Part shown: piece after piece, positions 35,810-44,130 of the stretch | How positions within the stretch are numbered: position 1 is the stretch's first letter | Layout: each line of letters starts with the position of its first letter | NCBI GenBank assembly: GCA_027057345.1 | Contig: JALUIX010000052.1 | Span: 1-64,000, forward strand | DNA length: 64,000 nucleotides | Direction of reading: 5' to 3' | Origin: S144-45 sp015494035 | GTDB lineage: Bacteria > Pseudomonadota > Gammaproteobacteria > Xanthomonadales > Marinicellaceae | Notes under the pieces: generated by a model | Told to the model about the DNA's origin: nothing | Database searches by the model: none | The model's input: the letters and a program-made list of their open reading frames with translations, nothing else | Translations under genes and position numbers: made by a program

Positions 35810-35975
35810 CAGGGAAGCTCTGATTGAATCTGGCGCGAACAGATTGTCGTGAAAAATTGTTCAGATCAAGGCGCAAATCGCACGCAATAGCTAGCTATTG
35901 TGAAGGTTTGCAACGCAGAAATGGGCAATTTTACGCCACAAGATGCCGTGTCACGATTCGATCAGAGCTTCCTAA
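35810..35975 (+). repeat. Intergenic hairpin repeat, subfamily B, copy 8
   Basis: A B element with a perfect central palindrome, CAATAGCTAGCTATTG. It is followed directly by copy 9, sharing the bases TAA at the join. The pair fills much of the 500-nt space between the unknown gene and the GFA gene. The 130 nt left of it (35677-35809) must hold the unknown gene's promoter, but no clear box was found. Confidence 0.88.
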
Positions 35976-36137
35976 GGAAGCTCTGATCGAATCTGGACGA
36001 AGCGGGTTATGCCTGAAATATTCGAGAACAAGGCGAAGTTTGCAGCCAATAGCAGGGCTATTGGCCAGGGCTTCAACACAGTTATCGGACATTTCAGGCG
36101 TGAGAAGCGAGTTCACGATTCGATCAGAACTTCCTTA
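35973..36137 (+). repeat. Intergenic hairpin repeat, subfamily A, copy 9
   Basis: An A element in tandem with copy 8 and in the same orientation. The centre is AATAGCAGGGCTATT, with the outer arms GCCTGAAATATTCGAGAAC and GTTATCGGACATTTCAGGC. Here the left arm's second residue pair is closer to full pairing than in other A copies. Confidence 0.88.
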
Positions 36138-36179
36138 GCCTGCCCGCTTGGCTTCTGCCAGCAATGGTAAGATACGCCC

Positions 36180-36623
36180 ATGCCATCCCATTCAAACCAA
36201 GCCGGCCAGCCAACAGACAACAGCCAATTCAATCGCGATGAAGGCTCGACAGATCACTGGATCAGTGGCAGTTGTCATTGCCAGGCGGTGAAGTTTCGTT
36301 GCCGGGTGCCACAACAGCCTGAGCTGATTAACTGCAATTGCAGTATGTGTGCCCCGCTGGCTTACCTGCACTGGCTAGTGCCCGAAAAGGATTTTGAACT
36401 GATCTGTGGGCACTACAACCTGAGCGAGTACCGGTTCCACACCGGCCAGGCCCGTCACTGGTTTTGCAGTACCTGTGGCATCAAGTCGTTTTATCGACCA
36501 CGTTCACACCCGGATCATTTCAGTATCAATGCGCGCTGCCTGGACAAACCGGATTGGCAACAGTGGCCACGAACCTGTTTCGATGGCGAAAACTGGGAAG
36601 ACAACATCCAGCACCTGAAATGA
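36180..36623 (+). CDS. GFA/CENP-V domain zinc protein
   Basis: This is a small zinc protein of the glutathione-dependent formaldehyde-activating (Gfa) family. Most bacterial members have no proven reaction. The 147-residue protein has a 25-residue polar lead, then the zinc cysteines in GSCHCQAVKF, NCNCSMC and FCSTCGIKSFY. The aromatic and basic surroundings fit the fold. It overlaps the next gene by 4 nt (ATGA), so the two are coupled, although no shared pathway is obvious. Confidence 0.88.
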   Translation: MPSHSNQAGQPTDNSQFNRDEGSTDHWISGSCHCQAVKFRCRVPQQPELINCNCSMCAPLAYLHWLVPEKDFELICGHYNLSEYRFHTGQARHWFCSTCGIKSFYRPRSHPDHFSINARCLDKPDWQQWPRTCFDGENWEDNIQHLK

Positions 36624-37462
36624 ACCGCAAAAAAATAAACCGGCCAGCCTCACACAGCCCTTGGACGGCACCTGCAACCCGGGTGAGCGAACGCCTGCAA
36701 CTGGTGCCAGCAGGTTCGGTGTCTGACCCGGTCTGGCTCGTGCAGGAAAAAATGAGTGGTTGCCTGCTGGCGACCGTGAGCCGGCAGAGTCACCGGTCAC
36801 CTGCTGGATTTGTCTGCGTCCAGCGGCATGATCCGTGGGCACACAGTGACGCCCTGGCCGAAGCCATTGAGTTGCTTGACGCCACCCCCCCGATGCAGCA
36901 TCAGACTCAGAAACAAATCCCCGAGGCCACCTTAAGTCAGAAAAAAGCGTGCCATCTGTGGGCTGACCTGGGCATTGGTCCGGCCACGGTCAAGGCGCCA
37001 CTGGTGCCGGAAAGCTGCCGTTTGCAACATGGCGGCAGCGACTGTTTTGGCCGCCCCTTTTTCCTGCATCCTCTTGCCCTGGCAGCCTGGAACCGCATGC
37101 AACAAGCCGCTGCTGCCGATGGTATCTCCTTGTCGGTGGTCTCTGCCTTTCGATCATTCGCCTACCAGGCCGGGCTTATCCAGCGCAAACGCTGTGCTGG
37201 TCTGCAGTTGTCCGATATTCTGCGCGTGAATGCGGTCCCCGGCACCAGCGAGCACCACAGCGGCATGGCCCTTGACCTGCATTGTCCGGATGAACCCGGC
37301 GCCCCGGCGCCGCTGGACGAAACCTTTGAGCACACCCGGGCCTTTGCCTGGCTCAGCACCCATGGCAGCGAGCATGGCTTTTCCCTGTCCTACCCCCGCG
37401 ATAATCCACACGGCATGATTTATGAACCATGGCACTGGTGCTACAAGGGAAGCGCTGATTGA
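36620..37462 (+). CDS. VanY-family D-alanyl-D-alanine carboxypeptidase
   Basis: This is probably a zinc peptidase of peptidoglycan peptides (LD/DD-carboxypeptidase, M15 family). The last 150 of 280 residues are the VanY domain: SVVSAFRSFAYQAGLI, the metal motif PGTSEHHSGMALDLHCPD (SxHxxGxAxD type) and the closing EPWHWCY. The first 115 residues are not recognised and no signal peptide is seen, which is odd for a wall enzyme. A GFA gene is coupled upstream by ATGA. The stop codon and the last residues (GSAD) are encoded by repeat copy 10, which begins right after EPWHWCYK. Confidence 0.85.
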   Translation: MNRKKINRPASHSPWTAPATRVSERLQLVPAGSVSDPVWLVQEKMSGCLLATVSRQSHRSPAGFVCVQRHDPWAHSDALAEAIELLDATPPMQHQTQKQIPEATLSQKKACHLWADLGIGPATVKAPLVPESCRLQHGGSDCFGRPFFLHPLALAAWNRMQQAAAADGISLSVVSAFRSFAYQAGLIQRKRCAGLQLSDILRVNAVPGTSEHHSGMALDLHCPDEPGAPAPLDETFEHTRAFAWLSTHGSEHGFSLSYPRDNPHGMIYEPWHWCYKGSAD

Positions 37463-37607
37463 ATCTGGACGAAGCAGATTATGCCGGAAATGGTCGAGAA
37501 CAAGGCGAAGTTCGCAGCCAATAGCGGGCTATTGGGCAGGACTTCAACGCAGTTATCGGACATTTCAGGTGTGAGAAGCGAGTTCACGATTCGATCAGAG
37601 TTTCCCA
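37446..37607 (+). repeat. Intergenic hairpin repeat, subfamily A, copy 10
   Basis: A full-length A element whose left end (AGGGAAGCGCTGATTGA) encodes the last four residues and the stop of the VanY-type gene. It ends 75 nt before the small thioredoxin-fold gene. Confidence 0.88.
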
Positions 37608-37682
37608 CAGTGAATCTTCAGTCCGACGTGTGAAACAGAAAACCCAAGGATTCACACCCTGTTTTCTGCCATAATCGTGGCC

Positions 37683-37952
37683 ATGTCGCCTGCCCCCAAG
37701 AAAAAACTCACCACCTTGTTTACCGCCAACGGCTGTCCGCACTGCCATCAGGCACGGCAGTTGCTGCAACAGGCGAAAGTCCCTTTTGTGGAGCTGAACA
37801 TCAGCCATTCGACCAAAGCGGCCAAACAGCTCCAACGGCTGGGCGCCAAAGGAGTGCCTGTGCTCAAACACGGCCAGACGCTGCTTTTCGGCTTTCAACC
37901 CCGCCAATGGCGTCAGGCTCTCGGCTTGGCCGCCAAAAAAAACAGAAAATAA
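37683..37952 (+). CDS. Small glutaredoxin-like protein
   Basis: This is a thioredoxin-fold protein of 89 residues with the redox motif CPHC (NGCPHCHQARQLLQQ, about residues 16-19), a basic lead (PKKKL) and the cis-proline region GVPVLKHG. It is probably a thiol-disulfide oxidoreductase or glutathione-linked reductase; the partner is unknown. The ATG at 37683 is used; a GTG two codons earlier is possible. It precedes a TonB receptor gene that has its own promoter. Confidence 0.8.
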   Translation: MSPAPKKKLTTLFTANGCPHCHQARQLLQQAKVPFVELNISHSTKAAKQLQRLGAKGVPVLKHGQTLLFGFQPRQWRQALGLAAKKNRK

Positions 37953-37975
37953 ACCGCTTTTGCCTGATTTTTTGC

Positions 37976-38003
37976 TTGACAGCCGCGTAGGTCACGCTAA
38001 TCT
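37976..38003 (+). promoter_or_regulatory. Probable sigma-70 promoter of the TonB receptor
   Basis: TTGACA and TAATCT are separated by 16 nt, placing a start site about 45 nt before the ATG at 38054. No Fur-like palindrome was recognised. Confidence 0.5.
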
Positions 38004-38053
38004 TAGCAATTACTAATATAACTACTGCCATCAAACCTGGCCGGGAGAACTCA

Positions 38054-40413
38054 ATGAAAAAACGAAAACACCATCCACCCCTTCGACGACAAGCAGCGCT
38101 TTTAATAAGCCGCTTACTTTGGCGATACTGACTGCCCTTGGACTGGCTTCCCCCATGCTCCAAGCCCAGGACAACACCGACGGCAAGGACGCAAAAGAAA
38201 CCAAGGAAGAGAAACAGGATCTGGGCACGGTCATGGTCACGGCCAGTCGCCGCAGCACCACCGTGCAGGACATCCCCTATAATATTTCCGCCCTGCCCGG
38301 CGATGAGCTGGAAACCCTGGGTATCCAGGATCTCACCGACGTAGTCCGTCTGGTGCCCGGTTTGCACATGGTGGACACTGGCCCACGCTCGGCCAGCCAA
38401 TTGAATATTCGCGGCCTCACTGTCAATGCCCTCAACAGCAATGACGGCGGCTCCACCGGCGGCACCGTGGCCATCTACCTGGATGAAACACCGGTGGACG
38501 TGGACCTAAAAATCTTTGACCTGGAACGGATTGAAGTGCTACGGGGGCCGCAAGGCACACTGTACGGGGCCGGCTCTCTGGGCGGCACCATTCGCTACAT
38601 TACCAACAAGCCCCGCCTGGGTGAGTTTTCCACCTCTATTGACACACGTTTTTACGAAATCAAGGAAAGCTCCGGACTCAGCAACCAGACCACACTGGTG
38701 AGCAACCTGCCAGTGGCTGAAAAACTGGCTGTCCGTTTTGCCGGTCAGTACCTGGACGAAAAAGGCTTTGTGGATTACCCGCTGGCCCTCAATGAGCAGA
38801 ACCTGACCCAGTTTTCGCCCAAACAGGACGTCAATAACGAGCTGGCCAAAACATTCCGCATTTCTGCCCTGTTTGATATCAGCGACACCGTTCAACTGTA
38901 TGCCTTTCACCATGTGCAGGATCAGTTAGTGGGCGGTCGCCAGGGCGTGAATCCCGGCTTTCAACCGCCTCCAGGCACCGTCAGCCATTTTTACACGCCG
39001 GGCAATTTTGTCACCGGCCCTTATGACTCGGCCCTGCGTTATGTGGAACCCAATGACCGCAATACCAAGGTGTCCAGCGCCCAGCTGGATGTGGACCTCA
39101 ACTTTGCCGACCTGCGTTTTGTCACCAGCCGCGCCAGCTATACCGAACACGGCCAGCGCGACCAAACCGACCTGCTGTATGACTTTGAATTCGGCTACGA
39201 GGATTACCCCCAGTTCCGCGCCTTTACGCGCGAAGACGTGGACTTTTCCAGCACCACCCACGAACTGCGCCTGGTCAGCAAGGGCACGGAAAAGCTGAAC
39301 TGGATCACTGGCCTTTACTACAATCGCATTGAGTCTGACAGCAGCTCCAAGGAATTCACGCCGGGCTTTGATGATTTTGCCGGCATTGACCCGGTTCCCG
39401 ATGACCTGGAGTATTACCAGATCGACAACATCAAGGACACGGAAAAGGCCGTGTACGGCGAACTGGGCTGGAACTGGACCGATGACTTCCAGACCACTGT
39501 CGGCTTCCGCTATTTTGAGCAGGAACAGCAAAACCGCACCCGCATCGCTTTCCCGCTCTATGACGCGCTGGTTTTCAACGACTATAACGTGAACTTTGGA
39601 GAGTCCAACGGTAAAACCAAGGTTGACGACACCTTTTTCAAATTCAACGCCAGCTATTACGTCAACCCGGACGTGATGGTGTACTTCACCCGCTCCGAAG
39701 GCTTCCGTAAAGGTGGCGCCAATGCCGTGCCCGCCGGTGGCCAGGTGGTCATTCAGCCCGATGAGCTGTTCTACGGTCCGGATACCACCGTCAACTACGA
39801 GATCGGCACCCACTCCACGTTTATGGATGGCGCCGTGACACTTAACGCGGCCGTTTACCACATCAACTGGGACAATATTCAGGTGCAAGGCATCACCACC
39901 GAAGGCGCCATTCCCATTATCAAAAACGCCGATGAAGCCAAGGTGGACGGTTTCGAGCTGGAAAGCAGCTGGTTGCCTTTTGAGGATTTTAAGGCCAGCG
40001 GTTCTTTGGCCTGGCAGAATTCACGCCTGAGCAAGGACTCACCGGCCCTCAACGGACAGGATGGCGATCAGGTGCCTGGCGTGCCCAAACTGCAGGCCAC
40101 GGTGATGTTCGACTACACCCAGCATTTTGATAAATTTGACATCAACTACAACTGGCTTACCAGCTGGACCGATCCGGTGCTGACCAAAGTGGAAAGCGAC
40201 CCGGACGCCCGCTGGCTGAAAGGCTACGCCCTCACCGACATCAGCATCGTGCTGGATGCCGGCAACTGGCAGACCCTGCTGTTTGTGGACAATGTCTTTG
40301 ACAAATACGCGGTGACTGGCGTGCGTGACCCGCGCGGCCCCAATGGTCAGGGCGGCTTGAACTTTATCGTCAAGCCGCGCACCATGGGCGTGGGCTTCCG
40401 CTACGAATTCTAG
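38054..40413 (+). CDS. TonB-dependent outer-membrane receptor, with a frame break in the signal region
   Basis: This is a gated beta-barrel for uptake of an iron complex or other large solute. The main frame has a plug domain (LGTVMVTASRRSTTVQDIPY; VEVLRGPQGTLYGAGS-type motif at about residues 138-155) and a barrel ending in GFRYEF with the terminal phenylalanine. In the main frame no ATG precedes the signal core (LAILTALGLASPMLQAQ), only TTG at 38119. An ATG at 38054 with a GGGAGA site is one frame off. Adding one A to the six-A run at 38057-38062 would give MKKTKTPSTPSTTSSAFNK leading straight into the signal. So this is a sequencing error, a mutation or slippage. A terminator follows. Confidence 0.85.
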
Positions 40414-40436
40414 CCCCGTATTCGCCCAATAGATTC

Positions 40437-40462
40437 AAGCGGGCTTTCGGGCCCGCTTTTTT
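40437..40462 (+). terminator. Rho-independent terminator of the TonB receptor
   Basis: The stem AGCGGGC pairs with GCCCGCT around a six-base loop, followed by six Ts, 24 nt after the stop. Confidence 0.88.
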
Positions 40463-40478
40463 GTGCCACAATATCGCC

Positions 40479-41243
40479 ATGAATACACGCAAGCAACAGC
40501 CAAAAAAACCTCTTGACCCACTACAAAAGCGAGACCCGTGGCACTGGTACCGAGTGGCCCAGGGCCTGACCATGAGAAACCAGCTGCGCGCCGCCGCCGA
40601 CGCGGTCAACAAAGCCCTGGCGCTCAGCCCGTCCACGGGTGATTTTCATGCGCTGATGGCCCGCCTCATGATACAGACCGGACAGCGCATTGAAGCCATG
40701 CGTGCGGTGCAAAACGGCCTGCGCCACGGCTGCCAGCACAGTCATGGCTGGCAGGACCTGGCGGTGTGTGCCAACCTGCTGCACCGGCACCACGATGCCG
40801 CAAAGGCTTTCACCCATGCCTTGAGAAAAACCCCCAATGACGTGACGTTGTTATGCAACGCCGCCAGCAACGCCCGCCACCTGGGTCGGCTGGAACAGGC
40901 ACGTCAGTGGCTGCAAAAGGCCGTCAAATTGCAGCCGGACAATGCCCGCGCGTGGTGGATGCTGGCTCCACTGAGCCCAGACAAGGCAGCGCTGGTGAAG
41001 CCGCTGGAAACTCTGTGGCAGCGCGTGCCGGATGCCGCCTCCCGGGTTTACCTCGGATTTGCCCTTAGCCATGTCCACGAGGCTATGCAGGACACAGCCA
41101 AGGCCTGGCACTGGGCAGAAACCGCCAACCGCCTCCAGCGCCGGCAACAAAAACATGATCAGGCGCAGTGGCTGGCGCGTCGGCAGGCCCACTGGTCGGC
41201 GCAAAAGTCACTCTGGCAAAACCCACAGCGCCACAAGCGGTGA
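40479..41243 (+). CDS. TPR protein (N-terminal part of a likely split TPR-sulfotransferase)
   Basis: The 254-residue protein has about five TPR-like units. Helix pairs include RNQLRAAADAVNKALALSPS, GQRIEAMRAVQNGLRHG, HHDAAKAFTHALRKTPNDV and GRLEQARQWLQKAVKLQPDN. TPR repeats fused to a sulfotransferase domain are common in marine gammaproteobacteria, and here the sulfotransferase follows in the +1 frame. The frame ends with TGA where the next frame continues into the nucleotide-binding segment. The start MNTRKQQPKKPL at 40479 lies just past the receptor terminator, with no clear ribosome site. Confidence 0.8.
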   Translation: MNTRKQQPKKPLDPLQKRDPWHWYRVAQGLTMRNQLRAAADAVNKALALSPSTGDFHALMARLMIQTGQRIEAMRAVQNGLRHGCQHSHGWQDLAVCANLLHRHHDAAKAFTHALRKTPNDVTLLCNAASNARHLGRLEQARQWLQKAVKLQPDNARAWWMLAPLSPDKAALVKPLETLWQRVPDAASRVYLGFALSHVHEAMQDTAKAWHWAETANRLQRRQQKHDQAQWLARRQAHWSAQKSLWQNPQRHKR

Positions 41244-41970
41244 AACACATGATAACGCCCCCAGGCCACTTTTTATTCTCGGCCTGCCACGGGCCGGCAG
41301 CAGTTTGCTGGAATCACTTCTGGCCGGGCACAGCCGCATTCATTCCCTGGGCGAATTGCCGGAATTTCCTCTGGCGCTGGGCCGTTACCTGCGCTCCCAA
41401 GCCACTGCCGCCGGCCTGTCGCGCCTGGGAGAGGACTACCTGACCCAGGTCCAGGCCATTCACGATCCGCAAACACCCTGGTTTATCGACAAGCTACCGG
41501 ATAACTCGCAACACCTGGGTTACCTGCTCCAGGCATTGCCACAGGCACAAGTCCTGTGGATAGACAAACACCCCATGGATGCGGCCTGGGGTTTGTACAA
41601 ACACCTGTTTGGGCCAGGCCACAAGGGCTGGTGCTATCACTTGCCGTGGCTGGGTGAGGCCATAGCCACACACCACCAGCAGTGCGAGTACTGGTATCAG
41701 CAGGCACCTGGGCAGGTAATGCGGATCGAGTACGAAACGCTGGTTCGTCAACCCGAACAGACCCTGGAGCAGATCCAGCAGTTTTTGCAACTGGGGACAG
41801 AAACTGAAAACCTGCTGGCCCAGCAAGGGCAAGCCATTACGGCCACGGCCAGCGCCAGCCAGGTGCGAGAAAAAATCAGCACCCGGGCCATCGGCCGCTG
41901 GAAAAATTACGCTGCCGAACTGGAGCCTGCGCGTCTTGCCATGCACGCGCATGGGCTGGATTTATGCTAA
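41155..41970 (+). CDS. Sulfotransferase-domain protein (likely C-terminal part of a split TPR-sulfotransferase)
   Basis: This protein probably transfers sulfate from PAPS to an unknown acceptor. The nucleotide-binding loop RPLFILGLPRAGSSLLES and the downstream strand QVLWIDKHPMDAAWGLYKH are clear, as is MRIEYETLVRQPEQTL. No start codon lies between the stop of the TPR frame and this loop. The only ATG, at 41155, gives an arginine-rich lead that is merely the shifted reading of the TPR gene. A single-base indel joining the frames near 41240 is the simplest explanation. The stop TAA is the first base triplet of repeat copy 11. Confidence 0.78.
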   Translation: MIRRSGWRVGRPTGRRKSHSGKTHSATSGETHDNAPRPLFILGLPRAGSSLLESLLAGHSRIHSLGELPEFPLALGRYLRSQATAAGLSRLGEDYLTQVQAIHDPQTPWFIDKLPDNSQHLGYLLQALPQAQVLWIDKHPMDAAWGLYKHLFGPGHKGWCYHLPWLGEAIATHHQQCEYWYQQAPGQVMRIEYETLVRQPEQTLEQIQQFLQLGTETENLLAQQGQAITATASASQVREKISTRAIGRWKNYAAELEPARLAMHAHGLDLC

Positions 41971-42160
41971 GGAAGCTCTGATTGAATCGTGACACGGCAT
42001 CTTGCGGCGCGAACTCGGTTCGCATGCCTGAAATGTCCGATAACGACGTTGAAGCCCTGACCAATAACCCTGCAATTGGCTGCGAATGGCTGCGAACTTC
42101 GCCTTGTTCTCGCACATTTCTGGCATAATCTGCTTCGTCCAGATTCAATCAGCGTTTCCT
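41968..42160 (-). repeat. Intergenic hairpin repeat, chimeric A/B, copy 11
   Basis: In plus-strand reading the first 45 nt match subfamily B (GATTGAATCGTGACACGGC) and the rest matches A (CATGCCTGAAATGTCCGATAA). A short duplication (GGCTGCGAATGGCTGCGAAC) makes it 193 nt. It is the only copy whose orientation opposes both flanking genes. Its first bases are the sulfotransferase stop codon. Confidence 0.82.
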
Positions 42161-42238
42161 GGACTACGCCACCGTTTTTCCAGCACTTTTTGATGATTAT
42201 TAACCCGGCACAGAGCCACCACACAAACACGGAACACC

Positions 42239-43820
42239 ATGAGCGACCCGCAACAGCAGACTGAAACCCGCAAACGGCGCACCTTTGCCATTATTTCCCA
42301 CCCCGATGCGGGCAAAACCACCATCACGGAAAAAATCCTGCTGTTTGGTGGCGCCATTCAGGNNNNNNNNNNACTGGATGGCGATGGAAAAAGAACGGGG
42401 CATTTCAGTCACCTCTTCAGTCATGCAGTTTCCCTACAAGGGCACCATCATGAACCTGCTGGACACGCCCGGTCACGCCGACTTTTCCGAAGACACCTAC
42501 CGCACCTTGACCGCTGTGGACTCAGCTTTGATGGTGATTGACTGCGCCAAGGGCGTGGAAGAACGCACCATTAAGCTGATGGAAGTTTGCCGGCTGCGCA
42601 CCACACCCATCTTCACCTTTATCAACAAGCTCGACCGTGAAGGTAAAGACCCCATTGAATTACTGGACGAAGTGGAAGAGGTACTGAAAATCCGCTGTGC
42701 GCCCATTACCTGGCCCATTGGCATGGGCAAGCGACTCAAGGGCGTTTACCATTTCCTGCGCGATGAAATCCTGCTGTATGAATCGGGCAAAAACTACGAA
42801 ACCCAGCAAGCCACCGTTATCAAGGGATTGGACAATCCGGAGCTGGAACAGACTCTGGGCGCTGACAGTGCCGCTGAAATCCGCGACGAAGTGGAGCTGG
42901 TGCAAGGCGCCAGCCACGCCTTTGACAAGGACGCGTACCTGAACGGTGAACTGACACCTGTGTTTTTCGGTTCGGCCATCAACAATTTCGGTGTCGAACC
43001 GTTACTGGATGCCTTTTCCGAGCACGCCCCGCCACCCCAGCCGCGTGACACCACCACCCGCACAGTCAAGCCGGAAGAACCAGCCTGCACCGGATTTGTG
43101 TTCAAGATCCAGGCCAATATGGACCCCAAACACCGCGACCGCATCGCCTTCATGCGCATCTGTTCCGGGACATTCCGGCAAGGCATGAAACTGAAAAACA
43201 CCCGATTGGGGAAAGAGATCAAAATTCCCGACGCCCTCACCTTTTTGGCCTCACAACGGGAACACGTGGACACTGCCTATCCGGGTGACATTATCGGCAT
43301 TCACAACCACGGCACCATCAGTATTGGCGACACGTTCACCGAAGGGGAAGACTTGCGGTTTACCGGCATTCCCAGCTTTGCACCGGAACTGTTTCGCCGT
43401 GCCCGGCTGAAAGACCCGTTAAAACTCAAGCAGTTACACAAGGGACTGGAACAACTGTCCGAAGAAGGCGCCACACAGTTTTTCCGCCCCTTGATGAGCA
43501 ACGACCTGATTCTCGGCGCCGTGGGCGTGTTGCAGTTCGACGTGGTGGCCCACCGCCTGAAAAGTGAATACGGGGTGGATGCCATTTTTGAAAACATCCC
43601 CATTGCCACCGCTCGCTGGGTTGACGCAGAAGACCCCAAGGCACTGGAACAATTCCGTAACAAGGCCATACAGAACCTGGCGCTGGATGCCCATGGCCAC
43701 CTGGTTTACCTGGCTCCCACCTACGCCAACCTGCGCCTGACCGAAGAACGATTCCCGGACATCCGCTTTCACAAAACCACCGAAACCCTGGCTGTCAACC
43801 CACAAAAACGCAAAGCCTGA
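42239..43820 (+). CDS. prfC: Peptide chain release factor 3 (contains assembly gap)
   Basis: RF3 is the GTPase that removes RF1 and RF2 from ribosomes after termination. The N-terminus MSDPQQQTETRKRRTFAII has the P loop HPDAGKTT. After the gap come EKERGISVTSSVMQF, DTPGHADFSEDTYRTLTAVD and NKLDREGKDP, then domains II and III. Ten Ns (42363-42372) interrupt the gene, and the two sides are in different frames. From the E. coli protein, 16 residues should lie between GAIQ and DWM, meaning about 48 missing bases. A 48-nt gap restores one frame exactly, so the break is an assembly artefact. Confidence 0.95.
42363..42372. other. Assembly gap (10 N) inside prfC
   Basis: Placeholder Ns. The expected missing length is about 48 nt from family comparison, and 38 extra bases change the frame by two, which matches the frame difference seen between the two sides. 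Confidence 0.93.
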
Positions 43821-44130
43821 GCCGGAACATGCGTAATCTGACAGCGCAGTGAGAAACGGAAACCCGTGGCCAGCGACAGGCCATGACTGAGTGAATTGAG
43901 GGCCCACTTAATAGCAACCAGACACAAGACAGGGAAACGGTCAATGCCGTTTCCCTGTCTTGTGAACTGAGAGGGGGAGAGTCCTGCTCTGAAAATACGC
44001 TCAAACCAGCCTTGTCACCTGGGAGCACCTGGCATTCCGCTAAAAGCTGGTACACCGGCCAAGAACCAAGAAACAGAACTCGTCACTGTTCTAGCCTTGA
44101 CCGGTTGTGGCTTGTTCTTGGAGAACTGTT
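43821..44130. other. Convergent intergenic region with a long perfect hairpin
   Basis: The 310 nt between prfC and the S9 peptidase gene hold no credible reading frame. The only clear feature is the hairpin at 43923-43964. Confidence 0.6.
43923..43964. terminator. Perfect 18-bp hairpin between convergent genes
   Basis: CACAAGACAGGGAAACGG pairs perfectly with CCGTTTCCCTGTCTTGTG around the loop TCAATG. No T tract follows, so it is not a textbook intrinsic terminator. Its place between converging transcripts suggests transcript-end protection or termination. Confidence 0.6.

Noticed and set aside
36464..36619. Longer N-terminus for the VanY-type protein
   Set aside because: The upstream codons lie inside the GFA gene in another frame. 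The ATGA overlap at 36620 gives a natural coupled start.
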